A stretch of DNA of 18,889 bases from contig DBDG01000026.1 in assembly GCA_002293475.1 (NCBI GenBank), positions 1-18,889 on the forward strand, written 5' to 3'. Of this stretch, positions 8,326-14,432 are shown piece after piece (the first letter of the stretch is position 1; the number at the start of each line of letters is the position of its first letter). Position numbers and translations under genes: made by a program. This stretch comes from Lachnospiraceae bacterium UBA938 (GTDB lineage Bacteria; Bacillota; Clostridia; Lachnospirales; Lachnospiraceae). The notes beneath the pieces were generated by a model, which saw only the letters and a program-made list of their open reading frames with translations, did no database searches and was not told where the DNA came from.

Positions 8326-9204
8326 TTAGCCTTTCACTGCCCCGACAGCCGCCCCGTCCGTAATCTGCCGCTGGAATACCGCAAATATTACCGTCGGCGG
8401 AATAATCGAAAACAGCACCGCCCGCAGCACGCTGACCGCGTCCGTCGGCGTATCTTTAAAGGAAAACAGCTTAACCATCACGGTCTCGCTTCCCGATCCG
8501 CTCAAAACCAGATAAGGCAGTAAAAAATCCGACCAGGCGGCGGTGATCGCAAATATCGCCACCACCATGATAATCGGCCGCGACAGCGGTATCATGATCG
8601 TCGTAAAGATCCGCAGCACTCCGCAGCCGTCCAGCTGCGCCGCTTCCACCAGTTCCTGCGGTATCCCTTCAAAAAACTGCTTGAACAGCACGACATAAAA
8701 GGCGTTGGCTCCAAAAGTCAGCCAGATCGGCACAAACGACTGGTTCAGACCAAGCATATTGATATTACGGAACACGGCCACGATGCTGGTAATGGAAGGA
8801 ATCAGCAGGCTCCACATCACCAGCCCGTAGGCCAGCTTATATCCTTTCGGCTTCAGCGCCCCTAGGCTGTAAGCCATCAGACCGTTGAAGAAGATAGCTG
8901 CCGCCGCGCAGCCGACGACACTGATCAGCGAATTTAGATAATAGCGCTGGAACTTCAAGGCATCCCAGGTCTCTTTCAGCTTATTTAAGTCAAAAGAACT
9001 GGGGAAAATAGTCACATCATTGCGAAATTCACGAATATCCTTAAAGCCGGCCAGCAACACCCAGACCGCCGGAAAAGCACATACCAGCACAATGAACAAG
9101 CAGATAAGGATCAAAACAATACTCAGTATCTTTACTGAAGGAGAGTGAATGTCATAACCCCTGATGGCACCGTCTTTTTTCTGTTTATATTTATCAAAGA
9201 ACAT
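8326..9204 (-). CDS. Carbohydrate ABC transporter permease, CUT1 family (MalG-like)
   Basis: The 292-residue membrane protein has about six hydrophobic segments, beginning at residues 26-53. The cytoplasmic EAA loop (about 187-206, EAAQLDGCGVLRIFTTIMIP) that docks the ATPase is intact. Length and the C-terminal QITDGAAVGAVKG end fit the MalG branch of binding-protein-dependent sugar permeases. It pairs with the permease encoded just upstream and the lipoprotein receptor. No ATPase gene is nearby; CUT1 systems in Firmicutes commonly share one MsmK-type ATPase encoded elsewhere. Start ATG follows AAGGAGG, 13 bases after the stop of the upstream gene, whose TAA the ribosome site nearly touches, suggesting coupled translation. 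Confidence 0.93.
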   Translation of the reverse strand: MFFDKYKQKKDGAIRGYDIHSPSVKILSIVLILICLFIVLVCAFPAVWVLLAGFKDIREFRNDVTIFPSSFDLNKLKETWDALKFQRYYLNSLISVVGCAAAAIFFNGLMAYSLGALKPKGYKLAYGLVMWSLLIPSITSIVAVFRNINMLGLNQSFVPIWLTFGANAFYVVLFKQFFEGIPQELVEAAQLDGCGVLRIFTTIMIPLSRPIIMVVAIFAITAAWSDFLLPYLVLSGSGSETVMVKLFSFKDTPTDAVSVLRAVLFSIIPPTVIFAVFQRQITDGAAVGAVKG

Positions 9205-9217
9205 TAGCTGCTCCTCC

Positions 9218-10099
9218 TTAATCGTTTTTAGTGGCTGTAAGCTTCATATATATGCCGCTCAGCAGCACCAGTACTAGGCAGATCATGACAGATATCGCCG
9301 CCGCCACCGGGAAGTTGAAATCTCGGAAAGCATAGCGGTACATCAGCATCATAATGGAAATACTGGCATTGTTTGGCCCGCCGTTAGTCATGACCATCGG
9401 CTCCTGCAATATCTGGAACACCGAAATGACCTGCAGGATCAACAAAGTCTTAGCCAGGCCAAAGACACTGGGCAGGGTGATAAAGCGGGTTCGCTGCCAG
9501 ATACCGGCGCCGTCAATCGTCGCCGCTTCATAGAGGTCCGCGCTGATGGAACTGATATTGGCCATATATATCAGGGCGGTCGCGCCGGCGCTTTTCCATG
9601 TCATCGAAATGATGATCAGCGGAATGGTCATATCGGGATCAGTCAGCCACATAAGCGGCTCAATGCCTAATTTCCCCAGCAGGATATTCAGCACCCCGGT
9701 ATCCCCCGGCGTAAAAAAGAAAGACCAGATCCAGACCGTCGCGAGGCTCGGCATGATATTGGGAAAATAAATCCCCACCCGGAACAAGCCTTTGAAGTGA
9801 ACCGTCTCGGAAATAAGGATACCGACCACGATCGGGACTAGGAAGCCGATCAACAAAGACCAGAAAATATATTCAAAGGTATTGCTGAAGGCTGCCATAA
9901 AATCCGGGCTTCTGACGGCCTTGACATAGTTGTCGAAACCAACGAACTCAACCAATTCATAGCGTTTCGCGGTATAGAGCGAGAGCCGGATATTCTCAAT
10001 GAGCGGCTCCCAAATGAAAAAAGCAAACAAAACCAGCGAAGGCACCATGACCAGCCAACCGGCCCAATCCCTTTTCCTGAACTTACTCTTTGCCTTCAT
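9218..10099 (-). CDS. Carbohydrate ABC transporter permease, CUT1 family (MalF/UgpA-like)
   Basis: This 293-residue protein carries about six membrane segments (first about 13-31) and the EAA loop EAATIDGAGIWQRTRFITLP at 191-210, followed by the NGGPNNAS stretch typical of UgpA/LacF-type permeases of short N-terminal form. It forms the channel with the next permease. ATG lies behind AAAGGAGG. A strong hairpin separates it from the binding-protein gene, so its expression is probably lower than that of the receptor, the usual ratio in such systems (inference). Confidence 0.93.
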   Translation of the reverse strand: MKAKSKFRKRDWAGWLVMVPSLVLFAFFIWEPLIENIRLSLYTAKRYELVEFVGFDNYVKAVRSPDFMAAFSNTFEYIFWSLLIGFLVPIVVGILISETVHFKGLFRVGIYFPNIMPSLATVWIWSFFFTPGDTGVLNILLGKLGIEPLMWLTDPDMTIPLIIISMTWKSAGATALIYMANISSISADLYEAATIDGAGIWQRTRFITLPSVFGLAKTLLILQVISVFQILQEPMVMTNGGPNNASISIMMLMYRYAFRDFNFPVAAAISVMICLVLVLLSGIYMKLTATKND

Positions 10100-10120
10100 G
10101 ACTTATCCTCCTTTGAAAAC

Positions 10121-10148
10121 TGCTGGGTTTTTTGGCAAAAACCCAGCA
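10121..10148 (-). terminator. Intercistronic stem-loop between binding-protein and permease genes
   Basis: A perfect 12-bp stem (10121-10132 with 10137-10148) closes a 4-base loop. In minus-strand RNA it is followed by only a short TTTT within AGTTTTC, so it looks like a partial terminator or an mRNA-stabilising hairpin rather than a full stop. It would give more receptor than permease mRNA. Confidence 0.7.
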
Positions 10149-10193
10149 TTAAACAATCTCTTACTTTATATACTTACTGTAATGCAACGTTTC

Positions 10194-11672
10194 TTACATA
10201 TTATCCAGAATGGATTGATAATTACTGTTAGCGGTTTCCATCAGCGCGGCCGTATCAGCATTCTCATCAGTGATAACAGCCTGCAATACTTTGGTAAGTT
10301 CCGCATACATATCCTGGGTCAGACCCGGTTCTTCCGTCCTGAGCCCGCCTTCTTTAGTGGCATCATAATAACTCTGGTACATTCCGATATCAACATTGCC
10401 TAGTTCCTCGATTACCTGAGCCTCGGCATCAAGAATCTCTTGGCCGACCCAGCAGGCAAAACGCGGGATGACCGGAACGCCGTTATCGGCTTTATTCTGG
10501 TTGTCTGCCCGCATACCGGCTATAGAAGCTTCGGTAACCTCAGGTGATTTGCCAAAGACCACCAGATAATCCAAGGCCGCATCGATTTCCGCGGGAGTGG
10601 CATCTTTCGAGAACATATAAGGAGTTCCGCCCATCAGGGAGAACTGTCCGCCCGGTCCGGCCGGAATCGCGCACAGAGCCAAGCTTTCCAGCGGCAGGCC
10701 GTTGACCTGGGTCGGCTGGTTTACCGCATCGTTGGCGCCGATATACATCGCGGCGGCTCCGGTTCCCAGGGCGGTGAATCCGGTTCCCCAGTCTTCGTTG
10801 GTGGGATCGGCAGTCAGAACATCATACTCCCATTTCAGCGATTTGACATATTCCATCGCGGCGATAGCTTCCGGCGAAGCCAGATTGGACGTAAACGTAC
10901 CGTCACCGTTGTCAATGCACAAAGTGGCTCCGAATGCCCAGGCTATATTGGAGAAATGCCAGCCGCCTGCGGTGTCCTTCGCTAACAGACACAGGCCAGC
11001 TGCTCCCGTCTGTTCCTTGATAATTACGGCTTTTTCAGCCAAGTCTTCCCAAGTCGTGGGATATAGCGGATATCCTTGGTCATCGACCAGACCGGCTTCC
11101 TCGAATAATTCTACGTTCAGCATCAGGCCAAGCGCGTAGGCGTCACGGGGAATTCCGTAGACACGGCCGTTTTCATCACTCAGCAGCTCTTTGATGGCCG
11201 GGCTGATGGCATCCAGCCAACCTCTGGCCGCCAGTTGGTCGGTAATATCAGCGACCGCTTCCTGATTGATCAGCTTCTGCGGCTCAGTGAACCAAGCTTC
11301 AAAGATGGTAGGAACATTGCCCGATTCTACCATCGGCATGAATGTGTCAACCGCGTACTTATAATAAGCCGGTTCGTAGGTCACATTGGGGTTCGTCTCC
11401 GCCAGGGTAGCCACAAAGCCTTCATGTACGGCGATATCTTCTACCAAGGTATCTTCCGGCCAGATTCCTAGAGTGACGGTTACCGGTTCTTCGACCGGTT
11501 CCTCGGCTGGATCTTCGGTAGCCGGCTCGGTATTTGTTTCGCCGACAGTCGACTCATTTGCCCTGTCTTCAGCGGGCGGTGTCGCCGCGTTGTCTCCGTC
11601 TGATGCACAGCCAGCCAGATTAGTAAGGATCATGACTGTTGCCAACAGCATTACTAGTAACTTCTTCTTCAT
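10194..11672 (-). CDS. Lipoprotein sugar-binding protein of ABC transporter (family 1 solute-binding)
   Basis: The 492-residue protein starts with a lipoprotein signal peptide (KKK, hydrophobic core, lipobox LAGC with lipidated C22). A long Thr/Glu/Pro-rich spacer (about 25-60) holds the receptor off the membrane. The rest, with VTLGIWPEDT as first strand and segments such as YGIPRDAYALGLMLN, GWHFSNIAWAFGA and GGTPYMFSK, fits extracellular solute-binding family 1 (CUT1 oligosaccharide receptors). The ATG at 11672 is chosen over an upstream in-frame start at 11717 because GAAAGGAGA lies just before it and the signal peptide then begins normally; the longer frame would also run into the promoter elements. 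It is the first gene of the transport-GH65 operon. Ligand unknown, presumably the alpha-glucosides cleaved by the GH65 enzymes. Confidence 0.93.
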   Translation of the reverse strand: MKKKLLVMLLATVMILTNLAGCASDGDNAATPPAEDRANESTVGETNTEPATEDPAEEPVEEPVTVTLGIWPEDTLVEDIAVHEGFVATLAETNPNVTYEPAYYKYAVDTFMPMVESGNVPTIFEAWFTEPQKLINQEAVADITDQLAARGWLDAISPAIKELLSDENGRVYGIPRDAYALGLMLNVELFEEAGLVDDQGYPLYPTTWEDLAEKAVIIKEQTGAAGLCLLAKDTAGGWHFSNIAWAFGATLCIDNGDGTFTSNLASPEAIAAMEYVKSLKWEYDVLTADPTNEDWGTGFTALGTGAAAMYIGANDAVNQPTQVNGLPLESLALCAIPAGPGGQFSLMGGTPYMFSKDATPAEIDAALDYLVVFGKSPEVTEASIAGMRADNQNKADNGVPVIPRFACWVGQEILDAEAQVIEELGNVDIGMYQSYYDATKEGGLRTEEPGLTQDMYAELTKVLQAVITDENADTAALMETANSNYQSILDNM

Positions 11673-11716
11673 AATTTCTCTCCTTTCGATTGCATGTAGC
11701 ATGCGTAATTTCACCA

Positions 11717-11745
11717 TAAATATGGTTAAACGTTAAACTTGTCAA
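11717..11745 (-). promoter_or_regulatory. Candidate second promoter of the transport operon (P2)
   Basis: On the minus strand a consensus -35 TTGACA (11745-11740) is followed after exactly 17 bases by TATTTA (11722-11717). The -35 is perfect, the -10 poor. The spacer is filled by an operator-like sequence, so a bound repressor would block it completely. Confidence 0.4.
11725..11738 (-). promoter_or_regulatory. Probable LacI-family operator O2
   Basis: GTTAAACGTTAAAC differs at one base from the perfect palindrome at 11787-11800 and keeps the core AACGTT. It lies wholly between the -35 and -10 of candidate promoter P2 and about 60 bases downstream of the first operator, a distance that could allow repressor tetramer looping. 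Confidence 0.72.
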
Positions 11746-11786
11746 ATATTCCTACATTTTTCTACATATTTCTTATATTTTAGTCA

Positions 11787-11800
11787 GTTTAACGTTAAAC
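11787..11800 (-). promoter_or_regulatory. Probable LacI-family operator O1 (perfect palindrome)
   Basis: GTTTAACGTTAAAC is a perfect 14-bp palindrome with central CG. It begins two bases downstream of the P1 -10 box and covers the expected transcription start, the classical repression position. The presumed ligand is the LacI-family protein encoded at 2636-3646. Confidence 0.85.
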
Positions 11801-11802
11801 TT

Positions 11803-11831
11803 ACTGTAACACTTTTTGATTATTCTGTCAA
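11803..11831 (-). promoter_or_regulatory. Sigma-A promoter P1 of the transport operon
   Basis: On the minus strand a perfect -35 TTGACA (11831-11826) is followed by a 17-base spacer and -10 TACAGT (11808-11803). Transcription should start near 11796, inside operator O1, giving a leader of about 125 bases before the binding-protein ATG. Confidence 0.8.
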
Positions 11832-11916
11832 TACATGAAATCTATAAAGTATTTTTGCTTGTTTTTATGCAATGGTAATAAACTCTATATCTAGACCAGG
11901 CTGGGCTAGTTCTAGT

Positions 11917-12129
11917 CTAGTCTGAGCGGTCATCGTCAGCTGCCCGGGCCTCCTCGGTTCCGGGCAAGCTGATGATTCGGTATTCCGACCGGAAAGTCTG
12001 AAAACCCGGCAGCCATTCATAGAACCTTAGTATAGCAGATGCCGCGCAAGCCGTCGAAAGATTGATAAAATGAATTACAGTCAGTACGGCACCATTAAAT
12101 ATATATTTAAAAACGCGTGTAATGCTTAT
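11917..12129 (-). pseudogene. GC-rich open frame without a start codon, possible gene remnant
   Basis: Between in-frame stops there are 70 minus-strand codons with no ATG, GTG or TTG. The C-terminal part reads like real protein (RFYEWLPGFQTF, YRIISLPGTEEA, acidic tail DDDRSD) and its 11925-12060 portion is much richer in G+C than its AT-rich surroundings. It could be the tail of a decayed gene; no family is recognised. The 5' end overlaps a terminator-like hairpin, which argues against an intact gene. An alternative is a structured RNA, as the same bases contain a long hairpin. Confidence 0.3.
11932..11976 (+). repeat. Long GC-rich inverted repeat
   Basis: Arms 11932-11947 and 11960-11976 pair over 16 bases with one bulged A and one G-T position, around a 12-base loop. 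As RNA the plus strand pairs better (G-U) than the minus strand (C/A mismatch). No T-run follows on either side, so it is not a plain terminator. No known riboswitch pattern was recognised. Confidence 0.55.
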
Positions 12130-12147
12130 TTACATTTCACGCGTTTT
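12110..12147 (-). terminator. Terminator-like hairpin, possibly bidirectional
   Basis: A 10-bp stem AAAACGCGTG/CACGCGTTTT encloses an 18-base loop. On the minus strand it runs into five T residues, a usable intrinsic terminator about 30 bases after the small ORF ending at 12177. It would keep minus-strand transcription from the peptidase region out of the sugar operon promoter. Confidence 0.5.
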
Positions 12148-12176
12148 AATAAACTACCGTATATCTTTATTATAAC

Positions 12177-12365
12177 TTAGTATAATATTCTGTAGCTGTA
12201 AATTTCGTCTTTCTTTATGAATTTAATAGAAAACTTTCTAAAGTCATTATATTCATGCTGCAAGGTATGAAAAGAAGCCAGATAAAGTGCTTTTCCCTCG
12301 TATCTGCACAAGAGAAATATCATCAGGTCAAGGATATCCCCCCTTTTATAATTTAATACTATCAA
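12177..12365 (-). CDS. Doubtful small hypothetical protein
   Basis: A 62-residue frame starting at TTG; an internal ATG at codon 15 is also possible. AAAGGGGGG lies inside the frame, but about 15 bases before that ATG, too far for good spacing. The sequence (CRYEGKALYLASFHTLQHEY, then lysine/isoleucine-rich) resembles protein more than random AT-rich translation, but no family is recognised. A terminator-like hairpin lies just downstream, which mildly supports a transcript ending here. It may be a remnant. Confidence 0.3.
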   Translation of the reverse strand: MIVLNYKRGDILDLMIFLLCRYEGKALYLASFHTLQHEYNDFRKFSIKFIKKDEIYSYRILY

Positions 12366-12673
12366 ATTGTATAATTAATCAATTAAAAAACAATTACAAA
12401 AGATAAATATAATTTTTATTATGTCAACATATACTATTATAACCTCAATTGGATTGAATTGCAATAAAAAAGCATAAAATTCTTAATAATTTTGTTTTTA
12501 AATTCAGAATCAACTTAAAATATGGTATTTATTAATTATTTAAGTTATTAACATTTTTCTACTCATCATAGATATTACATACAAAACATTTGATGATTAA
12601 CACAAAAAAACTTTTTTTGAATAGTTGAAATAGTTACAACTTGGTTACCTGTCTTCGCTTTATTGTTGTAAAA
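12366..12673. other. AT-rich intergenic region without recognisable gene
   Basis: Very AT-rich, with homopolymer runs (A7 and T7 around 12604-12620) and a GTTAC direct repeat near 12634-12650. No ORF with a ribosome site, no GC hairpin and no convincing promoter was seen. The region follows the stop of the C39-like gene, so its A7/T7 run may act as a weak transcription end. Confidence 0.6.
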
Positions 12674-13297
12674 TTATCGCTGTACATCAACCCAAGCCAA
12701 GGCTCCGCCACAGAAGGAAGTTTTCCACCACTGGTATAGCGATATTTCTTTTTTAGTTCCAAGATCGGATATTACCGCCCGGGCTTCCTCCGGCCGATAA
12801 GCCGTGATCGTCACCCAGTGCCAGGCTTCTATTTGTTTCTGGTCACCGGCAGAGTAATTAAGAAAAGCTACCGGCAGATCATTCTGCAGCGCCTCGTTCA
12901 GAAAGCACTCTAAGTCAGCATAGGGGGGCTTGCCTCTAAACCGCGGCGGGATATGTAAAATATCACTTTGGGCAACAAACGCTCTCTCAACGGCATAGCG
13001 CGTCAATCCTACTGTAAAAACGGAAGGCTTTCTTACACCGCCCAGTCCGGGTTCAACATAAGAAAACATCCGGGTCATCAGTTCACGGAATGCCTCTTGG
13101 CTGTGATCGGATAACCCGCTAAGAGCCGTGAGCCCGCTGCGGGTCCGGGATAAATACCAGACAATATTAGCCGCCGCCGTAGGAGCGCAGCCGGACATCC
13201 GCATCCAATTGTCCACGTACCAGTTCTGGCTTCCGCCAAAACAAACCGACTTTTCTCCATAAACCTCCAGTGCCTTTATCTCTTTTAACCCCAGCAT
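12674..13297 (-). CDS. C39-like papain-fold cysteine peptidase-type protein
   Basis: The 207-residue protein shows the full set of papain-fold catalytic positions seen in peptidase C39-like domains: Q24 (SQNWY, oxyanion hole), C37 in GCAPTAAAN at the start of a helix, H160 in WHWVTI, and D178 in VISDLG. No signal peptide or membrane segment is visible, so it should act in the cytoplasm, unlike the C39 domains of bacteriocin exporters, and no ABC or bacteriocin precursor is adjacent. ATG follows GGAGGGCGG. It lies downstream of the CHAT cassette on the same strand but has a spacer of 190 bases with its own promoter-like element, so it may be separate. Substrate unknown. Confidence 0.7.
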   Translation of the reverse strand: MLGLKEIKALEVYGEKSVCFGGSQNWYVDNWMRMSGCAPTAAANIVWYLSRTRSGLTALSGLSDHSQEAFRELMTRMFSYVEPGLGGVRKPSVFTVGLTRYAVERAFVAQSDILHIPPRFRGKPPYADLECFLNEALQNDLPVAFLNYSAGDQKQIEAWHWVTITAYRPEEARAVISDLGTKKEISLYQWWKTSFCGGALAWVDVQR

Positions 13298-13337
13298 GAC
13301 CGCCCTCCGATGTTTAATGACAAAATTTACTTTGTTT

Positions 13338-13343
13338 ATTTTA
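13338..13343 (-). promoter_or_regulatory. Possible extended -10 promoter for the C39-like gene
   Basis: On the minus strand TGGTAAAAT gives a -10 TAAAAT with the TGn extension, about 40 bases before the ATG at 13297. There is no good -35 at 17 bases. Confidence 0.35.
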
Positions 13344-13421
13344 CCATGACCTATCGACTTTTTCCATCAAAAAAGAAGCGTTTTCATGCATTTATGCTGT
13401 CATTTACAGCAATCGCAATAC

Positions 13422-13467
13422 GCAAATACCCTGCCCACAACTGTCACGTTATGAGCAGGGCATTTGC
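13422..13467 (-). terminator. Inverted repeat downstream of the YbaN-family gene
   Basis: Arms 13422-13434 and 13455-13467 (13 bp) enclose 20 bases. The single non-complementary pair is G-U in minus-strand RNA but A/C in plus-strand RNA, so pairing is complete only in the minus transcript, the direction of the flanking genes. A second small hairpin (GCTGT/ACAGC, 13396-13410) follows, then a T6 run only after another 20 bases. It may be a terminator lacking a tight T-tail, or an RNA-stabilising element. Confidence 0.45.
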
Positions 13468-13486
13468 TTTCTATGGTTTTTTAAGA

Positions 13487-13873
13487 CTAATCACTATTAT
13501 CTTGCGGGATTGTCTTTATTCTAAAAGCAAAGTAACACCACATAAATACTAAAGCACATACAATAATAATTCGCACGATCTGTGAAGGTACTAATACAAA
13601 AGCAAACGTCATAAATATGCCTGCTGTCAAAATTATTCGTAATTTCATTTTCAGAGTCATTGCTCTTGTACTGACAAACGCTTCCAAATGGTTTTTGTAT
13701 AATTTCGTGCCTATAAACCAGCCATGAAATCGTGTCGACCCTTTCGCAAACAGAAAACACGTTAAAAGATATAAGGGAGTTGTCGGCAAGGCAGGCAAAA
13801 TGATGCCAATTGTACCTAACACAAATGTAGTTATACCTAAAGTTACAAAAAGTATCTTGACTATTTTCTTCAT
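13487..13873 (-). CDS. YbaN/DUF454 family inner membrane protein
   Basis: A 128-residue protein with the DUF454 hallmark LPALPTTPLYLL (26-37) followed by CFLFAKGSTRFHGWF, and hydrophobic segments at about 5-25, 29-44, 79-95 and 99-117. The family is common and small, and its function is not established. ATG at 13873 is preferred over a GTG two codons upstream because the ribosome site TGAGG overlaps that GTG and is correctly spaced (5 bases) from the ATG. It follows the 154-residue gene by 38 bases and is probably the last gene of the CHAT operon, though it could be a bystander. Base composition is more AT-rich than the operon genes before it. Confidence 0.85.
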   Translation of the reverse strand: MKKIVKILFVTLGITTFVLGTIGIILPALPTTPLYLLTCFLFAKGSTRFHGWFIGTKLYKNHLEAFVSTRAMTLKMKLRIILTAGIFMTFAFVLVPSQIVRIIIVCALVFMWCYFAFRIKTIPQDNSD

Positions 13874-13911
13874 TGTCACCTCATCAGTTCTTTAGCCGGT
13901 CTTTATCCGCA

Positions 13912-14376
13912 TTAAGTCATTTGACGAAGCCGCCCTACTCTTACCGCTTCATTACCCATCCGGACTAACGCTTCCTCCTTTTTTAATTCCAGCTTATAGG
14001 TTGCCCCGAGATCGGTTTGGGTATAATGCTCAAGAAGCTCCGGTTCAATATCTATCTGCTCCAAAACTCCTGATTTGTCAATCCAATAAATATACAAGAC
14101 GGGGAAGCTTACGTTTCCGGTCGGACGGGGATCTTTAGTTTTTAAGGTAATATAGACACTGGTGGGATCATCATGTTGATAGATGAGCCAATATACCCAT
14201 TTGTCCCGGAAGCTTCCTTCATATTTTGCTTCCTGGTAAGTATTGCCGTCTGCGGTATCCGCGTAAAAAACCCTTTTCGGGGCTTGAAGCAGCTTAATGC
14301 CTCGGACCGAAAGCCATTGTTCCAGAGGCTCTTCTGTGACCGACATGTTCAGATTAGTATTATCTTGTGCTTGCAT
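13912..14376 (-). CDS. Unrecognised 154-residue protein of the CHAT cassette
   Basis: No family is recognised. The protein has a polar N-terminus, then WLSVRGIKLL, an aromatic-rich beta-looking middle (WVYWLIYQHDD, VYITLKTKD, VLYIYWID) and a charged helical C-terminus ending RVGRLRQM. It has no signal peptide and no membrane segment, so it is likely cytoplasmic. ATG lies behind GGAAAGGAG, with a 7-bp hairpin just before the ribosome site. The position, 56 bases after the repeat-protein gene, suggests co-transcription with the CHAT protease. It could be a substrate, inhibitor or sensor of the protease (speculative). It is too short for a bacterial gasdermin and lacks the expected features. Confidence 0.7.
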   Translation of the reverse strand: MQAQDNTNLNMSVTEEPLEQWLSVRGIKLLQAPKRVFYADTADGNTYQEAKYEGSFRDKWVYWLIYQHDDPTSVYITLKTKDPRPTGNVSFPVLYIYWIDKSGVLEQIDIEPELLEHYTQTDLGATYKLELKKEEALVRMGNEAVRVGRLRQMT

Positions 14377-14391
14377 ATGTTACTCCTTTCC

Positions 14392-14408
14392 GACTATCTG
14401 AGATAGTC
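14392..14408 (-). other. Hairpin just upstream of a ribosome site
   Basis: GACTATC and GATAGTC form a perfect 7-bp stem with a 3-base loop, directly ahead of the GGAAAGGAG site of the 154-residue gene. No T-run follows. It could mark an RNA processing point or keep the ribosome site open. Confidence 0.5.
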
Positions 14409-14432
14409 TGCCATCCGAAAGATAGCCTGTTC

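Noticed and set aside
11673..11717. Longer start of the sugar-binding lipoprotein
   Set aside because: It would put 15 charged residues before a normal lipoprotein signal peptide and overlaps the P2 -10 region; the internal ATG has the proper ribosome site.
11932..11976. Known riboswitch or T-box upstream of the sugar operon
   Set aside because: The hairpin lies upstream of promoter P1, outside the operon transcript, and no TPP, cobalamin, lysine, glycine or T-box signature was found.
12601..12660. A7/T7 run and GTTAC direct repeat as an insertion or attachment site
   Set aside because: They are too short and low in complexity; no paired copy or mobile-element gene is nearby.
13310..13552. 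80-residue plus-strand open frame in the spacer before the C39-like gene
   Set aside because: It crosses the inverted repeat and the end of the YbaN-family gene, has no ribosome site and shows no protein-like pattern.
13912..14376. Bacterial gasdermin partner of the protease
   Set aside because: At 154 residues it is much shorter than bacterial gasdermins and shows no N-terminal cysteine for acylation or matching strand pattern.
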